Assembly: GCA_030035585.1 (NCBI GenBank)
Contig: CM057460.1
Coordinates: forward strand, 220,183,711-220,247,710
Source: Dugong dugon
Taxonomy: Eukaryota > Chordata > Mammalia > Sirenia > Dugongidae
Direction: 5' to 3'
DNA length: 64,000 bases
Both the position numbers and the translations under genes were made by a program. The notes beneath the pieces were generated by a model that had not been told where the DNA came from, ran no database searches, and worked only from the letters and a program-made list of their open reading frames with translations. Positions 21,296 through 32,224 of the stretch are shown here, piece by piece. How positions within the stretch are numbered: the first letter of the stretch is position 1; each line of letters opens with the position of its first letter.

Positions 21296-22046
21296 TGTTT
21301 TAGTGACCTAATGCTGCTGTAACACAAATACCAGGTGGGTGACTCTAAAGAATAGAAAATTATTGAGCTTTGGAGGCTACAAGTCCAAATCAGGGTCTTG
21401 GCCCTGTAGATTTCCTTCCTTGTCGGTAGTCCCAAACCATTCTCTGGTTTCTTGGCTTGTAGACAGGTATGCTTATCTCTGTATCTAATACACTCTTTTT
21501 AAAGCTCAGAAGTGATTAGATTTAGAGCCCAATTTACTTGATGTTACAGATTGAATTATGTCCCCCAAAAATATGTGTGGAAAATCCTAATCCCTATACC
21601 TGTGGTTATAGTCCCATTTGGGATTGGGTTTTCTTTGCTATGTTGAAGAGGCCATGTCAGTGTAGGATGTGTTTTAAGCCAATCACTTTTGAGATATAAA
21701 ATTTTCAGATTAGGACAGAGGAGCAAGCAGAGGTGGAAGAGGATAGACACCACGTCACATGAAGGTCACCAAGGAGTCAACAAGTAAATACCTTCTGCCA
21801 GAACCAACAGAGAGCCACCTCTCTGAATTCAGCCTTCTACCTCCTAAATTTTGAGAAAATAAATTTCTGTGTGTCAAAGCCACCCACTTGTAGTATTTCT
21901 GTCATAGCAGCACTAGATAACTAAGACACTTGGGTATGTGCTAATTAACATAACAAAAACCTTATTTCCAAACAGGATTACATCCACAGGTATAGGAGTT
22001 GGGATTCCAATAAATGTTTAGGGGGGATACAATTTAATCCATAACA
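21296..22046 (-). repeat. MaLR-like LTR (antisense), second nesting host
   Basis: It starts TGTTTTAGTGACCTAATGCT and ends 'ATACAATTTAATCCATAACA'. The flanks CTCTA (21291-21295) and CTCTT (22047-22051) are a 5-bp duplication with one change. Confidence 0.82.
21542..21928 (+). repeat. MaLR-like solo LTR nested in an antisense LTR
   Basis: TGTTACAGATTGAATTATGT to GATAACTAAGACA. The flanks CTTGA (21537-21541) and CTTGG (21929-21933) match at four of five bases. It is the second subfamily, like 15755-16368. Confidence 0.85.
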
Positions 22047-22736
22047 CTCTTCTTTGCTGTATGTCAAAAATAAATAAATAATAAGACCCTTCAAGCAATT
22101 TATTGGGTCAGAGTGTGAATGGCATTCTAGGCACCCACAATTAATCCTTCGAACATTCTTATTAATGTTTTCAGGGTGCCAGGGCATTATTGAGTAAATT
22201 GCAACTTCAGGCATGAAAAAATAAAATCTAATTGAAAGATAACTATAAAGATCATAACAATTTGACACAAGCGTTTTTACAGGTAATTGTGACTTTTTGA
22301 ACCCTTGGGATATAATGATTCCCCCATTCAAACAATTCTCCCACAAAGTAACTGAAATATTAGGTCCTGAAACCTGCTTTGTAGCCAGTGGTTTAGTTTA
22401 AATGATGCTTCTTAATGTGATAACTTCATGTGATACAACATATGGCTTTTGTAATGTATCTTTATAGAATGAAAGTAGTGTTCACAAAGACAACCATTCG
22501 TTTGGGAATTTTCTCTCCAACTGAAATTGGGGTTGCTGCAGATCAGGGAAAGTGGCTTTTGTTGTCACCTAAGCACTTTGTAGGGCCACAGCAGGGGACA
22601 AAAGAAAATAGCATCCTGAATTGTGCCTCTCTTTATGCCCCTATTATGAGGCTATGACCTGCTACTTATTCTTTCTGATGCCTTCATAAGAAGCACCTGT
22701 GAAGGTATTGACTAAACTTGAGTCACACGTTCAAGT
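22047..22736. other. unassigned intergenic stretch
   Basis: AT-rich DNA with no recognised repeat or gene. The 122-codon minus frame at 21978-22346 crosses the LTR edge and has no known domain. Confidence 0.4.
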
Positions 22737-22955
22737 ACGAAACAAGCAAACAAAAAAAGCGAAACCAAGCCCGTTTCCTCTATTCTCACTCATGGTCACC
22801 CTGTAGAACAGAGTAGAACCGCCCCATAGGGTTTCCAAGGCTTCTTTGCAGAAGCAGACCGTCACATCTTTTTCCAGGGGAACGACTGGTGAGTTCAAAC
22901 CTCTGACCTTTCGGTTAGCAGCCAAGAGCTTAACCACTGCACCACCAGGGCGCCT
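22737..22955 (-). repeat. AfroSINE
   Basis: Minus copy with an A/AAAC-rich tail complement at the left, 'CCCCATAGGGTTTCCAAGGC' and 'ACTGCACCACCAGGGCGCC' as the head complement. Similar flanks ACACGTTCAAGTAC and ACACGTTTACGTAC suggest an eroded target duplication. Confidence 0.9.
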
Positions 22956-23214
22956 TACACGTTTACGTACACGTCTGCAATTCTAACTTTTGGAAATTTA
23001 AACACATTCATTTACTCACAGATACAAATGAAATCGGCTTCTTGGGGAGTGTCAGCTCATTGGGATAATAGATATGAGACCTTATAGTTTTGTCTCTCAA
23101 TATCCGTGCCTCCTAACTATGCTAGGATGACCCCTCACTTTTTGCCTGCAGATGCTCCTGAATGACCTCTGGCCAGAGCCTGCACCTTTTCCTCAGCCCC
23201 TTTGATTCTTAGAA

Positions 23215-23447
23215 AGAGCCCTGGTGGTGTAGTCGTGAAGCACTAGGCTGCTAACTGAAAGGTCTGTGGCACGAACCCATTAGCAACTCCTTGGGAGAAA
23301 GACGTGGCAGTCTGCTTCAGTGAAGATTACAGCCTTGGAAACCCTATGGGACTGTTCTACTCTGCCCTGTAGGGTTGCTATGAGTCAGAATCGACTCAAC
23401 AGCAACGTGCTTTAGGGTTTTTTTTTTTTTTTTTTTCTTTTTAATGG
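23215..23447 (+). repeat. AfroSINE with T-rich tail and target duplication
   Basis: TTCTTAGAA flanks it at 23206-23214 and 23448-23456. The copy ends in a long T run (23418-23436) instead of an A tail, as in several other copies here. Confidence 0.93.
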
Positions 23448-23456
23448 TTCTTAGAA

Positions 23457-23973
23457 CAGACTGGTATTAAGGAATCAATGCTGTTCCTCCCCCAACATCA
23501 AAGTCACGCTTGATTCAAACCTCTGTTCTCCTCACAGAACAGGCCACACCCCCTCCTCCTGCTCCTTCTAGGATCTGGCTCTTCTAAGCACTGGATCCTC
23601 TGATGGTGGGGCAGGGAGTTTGGACTGTAAAAGGACAAATGCTTCCTGAATGGACTGAGTGAGATTTCAGTCTGCTCTGCTGGCTATTGTTCCCTCTCTG
23701 GATGATACTAACCTGTCTTTGATGTTCTTCATAAGGTGGGTCTCTCAAGGGAGGATGCCCAGACGGTTCTTTGGAGCACCCTACAGAGATCTCTATCTAC
23801 TCAGCCCCATTACAGGAAGTACCACCTTCAGCTTCTTGCCTCTTACCCAAAAGACCCCCTCTGGACTGGGTATCCACAGTCGGCTCAGCCTTCTAGGTGT
23901 TCAGTCAAATCTCAGACCACCTCCAGATCCTTGCCTTGTCTTGTCCTGGAGGTTCAGGCTGCCGCAGGGTGCC
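23457..23973. other. unassigned stretch
   Basis: Unique-looking DNA of moderate GC. Two overlapping plus frames (23659-23985, 23736-23978) give no recognisable product. Confidence 0.35.
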
Positions 23974-24590
23974 TGTGATGGTTAGTTTTATGTGTCCACT
24001 TGGCTAAGCTACGGTGCTCACCGGTTTGGTCAAACTCTAATCTAGTTGCTGATTGTGAAAGTATTTACATGTGATCAACATTTACATTACAATCAGTTGA
24101 CCTTAAATAAAACAGATTACTCTCCATAATGTGGATGGCCTCATGCAATCAGTTGAATGCCTTAAGAGCAAAAACTGAGGTTTTAAGAGGCAGAAGGATT
24201 CGACCTGAAGACTTTAAATAGATCAGAATGCTGAAGCACCCAGCTGCTAACCAAAAGGTTGGCAGTTGGAACTCATCAGCCCCTCCTCAGGAGAAAGATG
24301 TAGCAGTCTGCGTCTGTAAAGATTACAGCTTTGGAAACCATATGGGGCAGCTCTACTCTGTCCTACAGGGTTGCTATGAGTGGGAATCAACTTGATGGCA
24401 ATGGGTTTAGTTTGGGTTTTTTTTTTTCTGCCAGTTTCCAGCCCACTGACTGACCTATGGATTTGGACTTGCCAGCTTCCAAAATCCCATGAGCCCATTC
24501 CATAAAACTTCTTTCTCTCTCTCTCTCTCTCTCCACATATATATATGTATCTTATAGGTTCTATTTCCCTGGAGAACACTGATCAAAACA
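23974..24590 (+). repeat. MLT2-type (ERVL) solo LTR with perfect 5-bp target duplication
   Basis: The order TGTGATGGTTAGTTTTATGT, 'TGTCCACTTGGCTAAGCTA', 'CTCCATAATGTGGATGGCCT', 'GGACTTGCCAGCTTCC' and 'CTATTTCCCTGGAGAACACT' is that of MLT2 LTRs. Perfect GTGCC flanks lie at 23969-23973 and 24591-24595. A (TC)n tract and an (AT)n tract sit near the 3' end, and an AfroSINE at 24229-24427 splits the LTR. Confidence 0.87.
24229..24427 (+). repeat. AfroSINE, head truncated
   Basis: It starts inside the tRNA-like head (TGCTGAAGCACCCAGCTGCT), continues through 'GCAGTCTGCGTCTGTAAAGA' to the tail 'TGAGTGGGAATCAACTTGAT', and ends in a T run. Confidence 0.9.
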
Positions 24591-24595
24591 GTGCC

Positions 24596-25155
24596 CAGTC
24601 TTGAAGGCCTCTCCCTGGTCTTCATGGAAAAGGAGCTGGGGTTGGGGAGACTGAAGAGAGGAGGCAGAAACACTGGGTTCATGGGAGAGCCGTTGGACTC
24701 CTCTCTGCCTTGAAGAAAGCCCTCAGGGGTGTAAGGATGTGGTGATTGACTGTGTAGGGTTAAGCCAGGAGGCTCCTCAGAGGATGGAAGGAGGCTTCCA
24801 GATCAGTCTCCCATTGGGTAAGAATCATCCTCATGTGAATCTCATGATTTCTATCTTCATCACCAATCCTGAATTGAACCACACTATGTACCTAAATTTG
24901 CTCCTCAGAGGAATCTCATAAGGCTGATAAGGCTGATGTTGTCCTCCCTTTAAAAATAAGAAAGCGTTCCACAGACCATGGGCCTTTCTCATCTAACATA
25001 ACAACCCCCCTTACATGTGCTGTTCTTGCACACCCTTCATATTTCCTCCATTCAACCAAACCCATCCTTCTTTAAGATCTAGATAACCACCGCCTATGAT
25101 TAGGCTGGTATTTATGATCCATCTTCCAGGAGGCTTAATTTGGCACTAAATTTAC
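24596..25155. other. unassigned stretch
   Basis: No repeat or gene is recognised between the ERVL LTR and the RTE element. Confidence 0.35.
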
Positions 25156-25165
25156 TCTGTTCTAT

Positions 25166-27218
25166 TTATCTGTCAAGTTTATTGACTTTGGTCTTCATCA
25201 GCAAGCACTTCAAGTCCTCTTTCCTTTCAGGAAGCAAGGATGTGTCATCTGCATATCGCAGGTTTTTAATAAGCCTTCCTCCGATCCTGATGCCCCATTC
25301 TTCATATAGTCCAGCTTCTTGGATTATTTGCTCAGCATACAGATTGAATAAGTATGGTGAAAGAACACAACCCTGATGCACGCCTTTCCTGATTTTAAAC
25401 CACACAGTATCCCCTTGTTCTGTTCGAATGACCACCTCTTGGTCTATGTACAGGTGTATCATGAACACAATTGAGTGTTCTGGAATTCCCATTCTTCTCA
25501 ATGTTATCCATAATTTGTTATGATCCACACAGTCAAATGCCTTTGCATAGCTAATAAAACACAAGTAAACGTCTTTCTGGTATTCTCTGCTTTCAGCCAA
25601 GATCCATCTGACATAGGCAAGGATATCCCTCATTCCACATCCTCTTCTGAATCCAGCTTGCCTTTCTGGCAGTTCCCTGTCCATGTACTGATACAACTAT
25701 TTTTGAATTATCTTCAGCAAAATTTTACTTGTGTGTGATATTAATGACATTGTTTGATAATTTCTGCCATTCTGTTAGATCATCTTTCTTTGGAATGGGC
25801 ACAAATATGGATCTCTTTCAGTTAGTTGGCTAGGTTTCTCTCTTCCAAATTTCTTGGCATAGACCAGTGAGCACCTCCAGAGCAGCCTCTTTTTGTTGAA
25901 ATGTCTCAGTTGGTATTCCATCAATTCCTGGAGCCTTGTTTTCCACCAATGCCTTCAGTGAAGCTTGGACCTCTTCCTTCAACACCATTGGTTCTACCTG
26001 TTGAAATGGTTGAACATTGACCAATTCTTTTTGGTACAGAGATTTGCTTATACCCCTTCCATCCTCTTTTGATGCTTCCTGCGCCATTCAATATTTTCCC
26101 TGTAGAGTCCTTCAATCTTGCATCTCAAGGCTTGAATTTTTTCTTCAGTTCTTTCACCTTGAGAAACGCAGAGCGCATTCAACTCTTTTGGTTTTCTAAC
26201 TCCAAGTCTTTGCACATTTCATTACAATACTTTAGTTTGTCTTCTCGAGCCACCCTTTGAAATCTTTTGTTCAGCTCTTTTGCTTCATCATTTCTTCCAT
26301 CCACTTTAGCTGCCCTACGTTTAAGAACAAGTTTCAGGGTCTCTTCTGACATTCATTTTGGTCTTTTCTTTCTTTCCTGTTTTTTTAATGACCTCTTGCT
26401 TTCTTCACGTATGATGTCCTTGAAGTCTTCCCACAACTTGTCTGATCTTTAATCATTAGTGTTCAATGCATTAAATCTATTCTTGAGATGATCTCCAAAT
26501 TCAGGTGGGATATACTCAAGGTCATATTTTGGCTCTTGTGGACTTGTTTTAATTTTCTTCATCTTCAACTTGATCTTAAATATGAGCAATTGCTGGTCTG
26601 TTCTGCCGTTGGCCCCTGGCCTTGTTCTGACAGATGATATTGAGCTTTTCCATAGTCTCTTTCCACAGATGTAATTGATTTGATTACTATGTATTCCATT
26701 CAGCAAGGTCCATGTGTGTAGTTGCCATTTATGTTGGTGAAAAAAGGTATTTGAAATGACAAAGTCGTCGGTGTTGCAAAATTCTATCATGCAATCTCCT
26801 GTGTAGTTTCTATCACCAAGGCCATATTTTCCAACTAAAGATTCTTCTTCTTTGTTTCCAACTTTCATATTCCAGTCACCAGTTATTATCAACGCATCTT
26901 GATTGCATGTTTGATCAGTTTCAGACTGCAAAAGTTGGTAAAAATCTTCAATTTCTTCATCTTCGGCATTAGTGGTTGGTGGATAAATTTGAAAAAGAGT
27001 TGTATTAGGTGGTCTTCTTGTAGGCATATGGATATTATACTATCACTAACAGCATTGTACTTCAGGATAGATCTTGAAATGTTCTTTTTGACAATGAATG
27101 AGATGCCATTCATCTTCAGTTTGTCATTCCTGGCATTGTGGACCATATGATTGTCTGATTCAAAATGGCCAATACCAGTCCATTTCAGCCCGCTAATGCC
27201 TAGGATATCAATTTTCAT
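25166..27218 (-). pseudogene. RTE ORF remnant: APE endonuclease plus reverse transcriptase
   Basis: The frame starts at 27218 with MKIDILGISGLKWTGIGHFE, as in the APE endonuclease of RTE LINEs. A second piece (26449-27027) contains ALIITGDWNMKVGN, the GDWN block of the endonuclease. After further breaks, 25830-26087 carries NKAPGIDGIPTE, and 25166-25696 holds the reverse transcriptase core with AFDCVDH, GVHQGCVLSPYLFNLYAEQI and LRYADDTSLL. Motif A reads FISYAKAFD where FIDY is expected, so the catalytic Asp is lost even though YADD survives. Frameshifts lie at about 27000, 26100-26450 and 25700-25830. Confidence 0.9.
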
Positions 27219-27239
27219 GTGTTTTATATATGTACATGT

Positions 27240-27485
27240 ACATGTACTTTGGACATATTATCAGGAGGGACCAGTCCCTGGAGAGGGACATCACACTTGG
27301 TAAAGTAGAGGCTCAGCAAAAAAGAAGACCTTCAACCAAATGGATTGACACAGTGGCTGCAACAATGGGCTCAAGCATAACAACAATTGTGAGGATGGCA
27401 CAGGACCGGGCAGTGTTTTGTTCTGTTCTACATAGGGGTCGCTATGAGTCAGAACTGACTCGATGGTACCTAACAACAACATAAT
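27240..27485 (+). mobile_element. RTE LINE 3' end (plus part of the inverted element)
   Basis: 'TTATCAGGAGGGACCAGTCC', 'GACACAGTGGCTGCAACAAT' and 'GGTCGCTATGAGTCAGAACT' match the other RTE 3' ends. The palindromic TACATGTACATGTAC sits at the joint with the inverted part. Confidence 0.9.
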
Positions 27486-27486
27486 A

Positions 27487-27524
27487 ACATATACGTATAT
27501 GTGTATGTGTATGTATACACATAA

Positions 27525-27556
<32 letters not shown>
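27487..27556. repeat. AT/TATG microsatellite
   Basis: (TATG)-like and then (AT)n units follow the RTE tail directly. Confidence 0.9.
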
Positions 27557-27557
<1 letters not shown>

Positions 27558-28265
27558 CCTAATGGATTTGTTTTTCTGACTGACCTTGACTTTTTTGGCA
27601 CAATTGGGCTGAAGGAATAACAAGATCTGAAAAAAATATAAGGTGGTTAGGAAGGAGAAAGCCTATTTATGTGATAGGTGGGGATTTTCATTCCACCATC
27701 TTGGATGTGCTAGAAATGGAATTTACTTTCTCTCTGGAGGTCCCTTTTCTGAAAGGGGCAGAAACAATCTGTCTAATTTATAGTGAACACAACTGCTATT
27801 TGAGTTTTCTCCCTGTCCCCTTATCTTCATTGGGGGGTACATTCCTTTTGGGACTAACATGGCGGCCTCTCATCAGGGGAGGGAGGCATTGGGCCTCAGT
27901 TGGCATGTGTAGACACTGGCCTCCTCTGCCATGTGCACTGTCCATTGCTGCTTCTCTGGTTCTGGCTGGGCAGTCTGCCCTGCCCTCAGATGGTGTCCCC
28001 TCCCCACCCCCCAGCACATCTGTTGCACATGTGGCCTGCAGGTACATATGTCACTCCTCTGCATGCTGTCAGTATGCACGTCTCTGTGAGCCCACCTCAT
28101 GCCATTGGCCTCAGAGCCCTGTGCATACGCCTGTTCTCATTTGTCTTACCCAGTGTCCAGGGCTCCAGGTGGCAAGGGGCACCTAGGTCTCCTCAACACT
28201 TGGATCCTCAAACACATTAGAGGTTTGTTGCCCTCTCCCCTGAAGATAGTATTTTTCCCCCTTAG
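27557..28265. other. unassigned stretch
   Basis: A relatively GC-rich patch at 27860-28190 supports several overlapping Pro/Ser/Cys-rich frames on both strands (the longest is 171 codons, 27671-28186 plus). Nothing in them matches a known domain. I do not call a gene. Confidence 0.35.
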
Positions 28266-28476
28266 GAGAATAAACCAGTTGCTATTGAGTCAATTTCAAC
28301 TGACAGCGACCCTGTATGTGTCAGATTAGAACTGTGCTCCATAGGCTGATTTGAAAAATTATGGCTGATTTTTTGAAAGTAGGTCACCAGGCCTTTCTTC
28401 TGAGGAGCCTCTGGGTGGATTCAACCTTTCAATTAGCAGCCAAGCGTGTTAACTGTTGCAGTACCCAGAAACTCTT
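28266..28476 (-). repeat. AfroSINE, diverged
   Basis: Minus copy with 'ACCAGTTGCTATTGAGTCAA', 'GAAAGTAGGTCACCAGGCC' and 'GTTGCAGTACCCAGAAACTC' as a degraded head complement. Confidence 0.85.
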
Positions 28477-28994
28477 CTTAAGAGAAGTATTAAAAAAAAA
28501 TTTTATTTTCATCTTTTCCTTAGGCTATAGCTTTAAAAAGAGAAAAAAATAACTCAAATACTAAGAACTTGACCTCTTTCTTTTTTTCTTTCCAGATGAC
28601 TTGATGGCTCTTCTTTGTGGCAATGGAGATCTCCAGTTCCAAACTGGAGAAGGACATGGGGCAGGTGGAGGTGGGAGGAGTATCTACATTAGATAATCCT
28701 TTATAACCCATATGAAGGATTCAGGAGGTGCAGAACCGTGGAAACAAGGGTGGGAGAGGATTTAAAGGAGAAGTTAATAGATATTCGGGCAATTTTTATG
28801 CAAAAGTCGTGAAGGATGAGTCTTAGGAAAGGCTATTTCATTTGACACTCAAGAGAAAGTAGTTTTGTCAAAATGAGAGGAATGGGGCACAGCAGGCTAG
28901 GGACAAGGACTAGAAGGCAGGAGGGGACAGGAAAGCTGGTAATAGGGAACGCAAGTTCGAGAAGGGAGTGTTGACATGTAGTGGGGTTGTTAAC
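28477..28994. other. unassigned stretch
   Basis: No repeat or gene is recognised. The block 28730-28980 is purine-rich. Confidence 0.35.
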
Positions 28995-29095
28995 CAATGT
29001 CATAAAACAATATGTGTACTGTTTAATGAGAAACTATTTGCTCTGTAACCCTTCCTCTAAATTACAACAACAAAAAAAAATTTAAATAATAATAA
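28995..29095 (+). mobile_element. short L1-like 3' tail
   Basis: Same wording as 5894-5976: TGTGTACTGTTTAATGAGAA, then 'CCTCTAAATTACAACAAC' and an A-rich end. Confidence 0.6.
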
Positions 29096-29636
29096 AGTAC
29101 AATTAAAAAAAGAAAGGAAGTAGTTTTGGAAGAGTTCAGGAAAGAAAATAAGATTGCAAAGGGTTAAGAAGTCACCAAGGATTGAAAATATGGGAGCACT
29201 GAATGCTGGCCACTTGTACTAGACTTTGTAAATAAAAAAGAGGACAGACGATAGATGCTTTAGGGCCTGCAGGGGTTATTCAGATCCCAGCAGGGTGTAG
29301 AGAAGGATACTTTTAGAATGAGGAAGATTTGATTATTTTGGTTGAGAGAGGAGAAAGAGCCAGGATACCGGGAGAGATCAAACAAGTGTACTGAAAAAGC
29401 TCAACACTTAGAAATGGGAAACCTATTTTGGAATCTTGGCTATCCTTCTTGTTTAGCTTGGTGACCTTGGACAAGATAGTTAATTTCTCTGAGCTTAACT
29501 TTCTTTGCTTGTATAACTCTGGGGATAGAAAATCTATGTCACAATCTTGTATTGAAATAAGATATACTTTTAATTTTAAAGAACCTAGCATAATATGCTA
29601 CCACTTCCCTAAATAAGAAACATGTATATGGTGCTT
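29096..29636. other. unassigned stretch
   Basis: Purine-rich at the left; 29440-29500 is weakly MIR-like. No gene. Confidence 0.35.
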
Positions 29637-29863
29637 GGAGTCCCTGGGTAGTACAAAGGGTTAACTTGCTCATCTGCTAACCTAAAGGTTGGAGGTTTGA
29701 GTCTACCAAGAGGTGCCTCGGAAGAAAGGCCTGGCAATCTACTTCCGAAAAATCAACCATTGAGGACCCTATGGAGCACAGTTCTACTCTGACACACATG
29801 AGGTCTCCATGAGTCAAGACTGACTCAGCAGCAGTGACCAATTGTTTTTTTTTTTTTTTTTAA
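29637..29863 (+). repeat. AfroSINE with T-rich tail and target duplication
   Basis: Head GGAGTCCCTGGGTAGTACAA, body GCCTGGCAATCTACTTCC, tail CATGAGTCAAGACTGACTC and a T run. TATGGTGCTT (29627-29636) and TATGGCACTT (29864-29873) are the likely duplication. Confidence 0.9.
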
Positions 29864-30180
29864 TATGGCACTTCCTATGTGTCAGGCACTGATCTTCATA
29901 ATTAATATATATTAACCAAATTCTACACACTTAATGTATATTAACTTACCAAACTCTACATACTTTTAATGTATATTAATTCATTGGACTCTACACCCTA
30001 AATATATGTTAACTCACTGAATTGTACACATTTAATGTATGGTAACCACTTTATTCTTAAAGCAACACCATGAGGTAATTACTTTTACTTTCCCCATTTT
30101 AAAAATGAGGAAACTGAGGCACAAGGAGATTAAACAACTCATTCAGGGATCTAGAACTGGCAATTAGTAGGCAGACTGGC
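29864..30180 (-). repeat. MIR SINE with an internal minisatellite
   Basis: 'GGCACTTCCTATGTGTCAGG' at the left and 'CATTTTAAAAATGAGGAAAC', 'TGAGGCACAAGGAGATTAAA' at the right are the two parts of one reversed MIR. The middle is expanded by the tandem array at 29904-30054. Confidence 0.75.
29904..30054. repeat. 29-35 bp minisatellite, about 4.5 units
   Basis: Units beginning AATATATATTAA or AATGTATATTAA and containing a CTACACAC/TGTACACA-like core start at 29904, 29933, 29968, 30001 and 30033. Confidence 0.75.
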
Positions 30181-30606
30181 TTGGTAATCCATGATCTTCA
30201 CCACCATGCACAGTGTCTCTGAGGTGGAATTGACTTTCAGAATAGAAATTGATTCCTTGGTTGACTGAAGAAAGAGGAATGATAATTGCTAGAAAACAAT
30301 CTTGAAGGAGGAACAAAATGGTGGGGTCAATAGCCCAAATGGAAGGCTTGACATGTGAAGGATGAAAGACAAGACCAGGAGAACAGGTGGAGCAGCAGGG
30401 TCACTGTAACACTGTTTGAGCTCCTGTATCCAGCTGCTCCTGAAGCTGACCAGATCTTCTCCAAGGCCTCTGCGTGAGCTAACAAATTCACTCTCTTGCT
30501 TAAACCCAAATGAATTAGGCTTTCTCTCATTTTAATCCTAAAGATGATTCACTGATGCACTCATGAAACTTAGAGTCTAGTGATGAAGAAGAGAGGCAGA
30601 GGGAGT
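30181..30606. other. unassigned stretch
   Basis: No repeat or gene is recognised. A minus frame at 30327-30530 lacks recognisable content. Confidence 0.35.
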
Positions 30607-31072
30607 TGTACTGTGTTGAGTAGTGTCCCCCCAAAATTTATGTCCACCTAGAACCTCAGACTATGATCTTATTTGGAAATAGGGTCTTTGCAGATGTAAT
30701 TAGTTAAGTCAAGATGAGGTCATACTGTATTAGGATCAGCCCTAAATCCAATGACTGGTATCCTTACACGTTATAAGAAGGCCATGTGAAGATGTAGAGA
30801 CACACAGTGAGAAGGCCATATGATGATGGAGGCAGAAATTGGAGTGATGCGCCTACAAGCCAAGGAGTGCCAAGGATTGCAGGGCAACCACAAGAAGCCA
30901 AGAGAGAGGCTTGAAACTGATTCTCCCCTAGACCCTCCTGAGGGAACTGGCACTAACAACACCTTGATTTCAGACTTCTAGCCTCCAGAATTGTAAGAGA
31001 ATAGATTTCTGTTGTAGTAAGCCACCCAGTTTGTGGTACTTTTTTACAGCAATCCTAGGAAGCTCATATAGC
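30607..31072 (+). repeat. MLT1-type (ERVL-MaLR) solo LTR
   Basis: TGTACTGTGTTGAGTAGTGT at the left, then 'TTATTTGGAAATAGGGTCTT', 'CCAATGACTGGTATCCTT', 'GCCAAGGAGTGCCAAGGATT' and 'AGACTTCTAGCCTCCAGAAT', closing with 'CCACCCAGTTTGTGGTACTT'. It belongs to the same group as 400-872 but is a better match. Confidence 0.9.
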
Positions 31073-32224
31073 TGTCATTTCATGTTAGTGACCAGTCTCT
31101 GTCTAGTCCTCATAGCTTGTTATAAATGACCACGTGTGGCAGAAGATCATTCTGATATTCTCCCCTACCTTTCTACCAGCATTCAGACAGGAGGGGATAG
31201 TTTTCTTTCTCCCATCTCTCAAAGGAAGACATGATACCATTTAGAATAAAGGCCAGATTCTCGACTTTGAGTTCCAAGCAGGCTCTTGAAATCCACCAGC
31301 AAAGATAACCATCTAAAAACCAAAAGGCTTTTGATTTGTAAGAGCTGGGCTTTGTTGAGAGACGAAAGGATTTGTGGGTTCCGGCAAGTAAAGCTTAGAG
31401 GGCTGAGCACAGTGAGAACAAAATAAGCCAGAGGATTGGAGAGGACACAATGTGATGCAAGAGCAACTTTCCAGCTACTTGCAAAAGGAAAATAAGAACT
31501 CAACAACAATGGTATGTAGGAGGTGATGGGGCTGGCGGGCAGCTTCTGGCAGGAGTCTGAGATGACCCCCATCCCACTGCCTCCCTCCTGAGTTAAATAT
31601 CTAGGGAGGCAAGAATAATGCAGAGAGGTTTGAGGGACCCCAGAAGCATAGCTTAGCAATGCTGTAGGTGTCTTAGAATGGGTCCAGAGCATATGAGCCT
31701 AGGGTAGCAGTTGCTTAAACAGTGAAGGAAGCATCTCTCAGAAGTAGCCCAAAGGTTGTCTCAGGGTCCTGCACATCCACTGAGGAGCAGGCCCCCAAGG
31801 GTGACCATAGCAGCCATAAGACCAGAACTAGAGGGATGCAGAGGCCATGGCAGAGACCTAGGATTTTAGCAGTGGCTGTCAGCATAAGTCACTCAAAGAT
31901 CACGAGTTTTGGCAACCCTGAGATGGAGGCAAGAGGTCAGCCCTTGTCCAGGCACTCTCCTCTGAATTATGCATAAGTCTCTCTTTCCTTCAGCTCCCCT
32001 AGAGCTTAGATTGTCACAGGGAGAAGGGAGAAGAGAAGAGGCAGGAGGGAATCCTGCATTTGGACAATGACTTACCCTGAGTGGTTAAATATTAAACTGG
32101 AAGTGATCAATTTCCTTGAATTGAGTTTTTGTTTTTTTGATCATCAACAGACATGGAGGCTGAATTCAGTTATGGAGAAATAGAACGGTTACATGTTTAC
32201 ACAGCTGAGTCTCCTTAATATGTG
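31073..32224. other. unassigned intergenic stretch
   Basis: About 1.15 kb with no recognised repeat. The 157-codon minus frame at 31219-31692 starts next to no promoter I can identify and has no domain I recognise. Confidence 0.4.

Larger units (their letters stand above)
25156..27485 (+). mobile_element. RTE/BovB-type LINE with inverted 5' portion
   Basis: One insertion made of two opposed parts. The left part, 25156 to about 27225, is in reverse orientation and holds endonuclease plus reverse transcriptase. The right part, 27240-27485, is the RTE 3' end in plus orientation, ending in CCTAACAACAAC. The element's 5' end lies at the junction. About 0.47 kb between the two parts is missing, judged against the copy at 4796-6646. 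This order is what twin priming produces. Confidence 0.85.

Noticed and set aside
27671..28186. 171-codon plus frame in a GC-rich patch
   Set aside because: Overlapped by open frames on the opposite strand. Cys/Pro/Ser-rich composition follows from base content.
31219..31692. 157-codon minus frame
   Set aside because: No domain, no splice context, and composition like the surrounding DNA. I could not support it as a gene.
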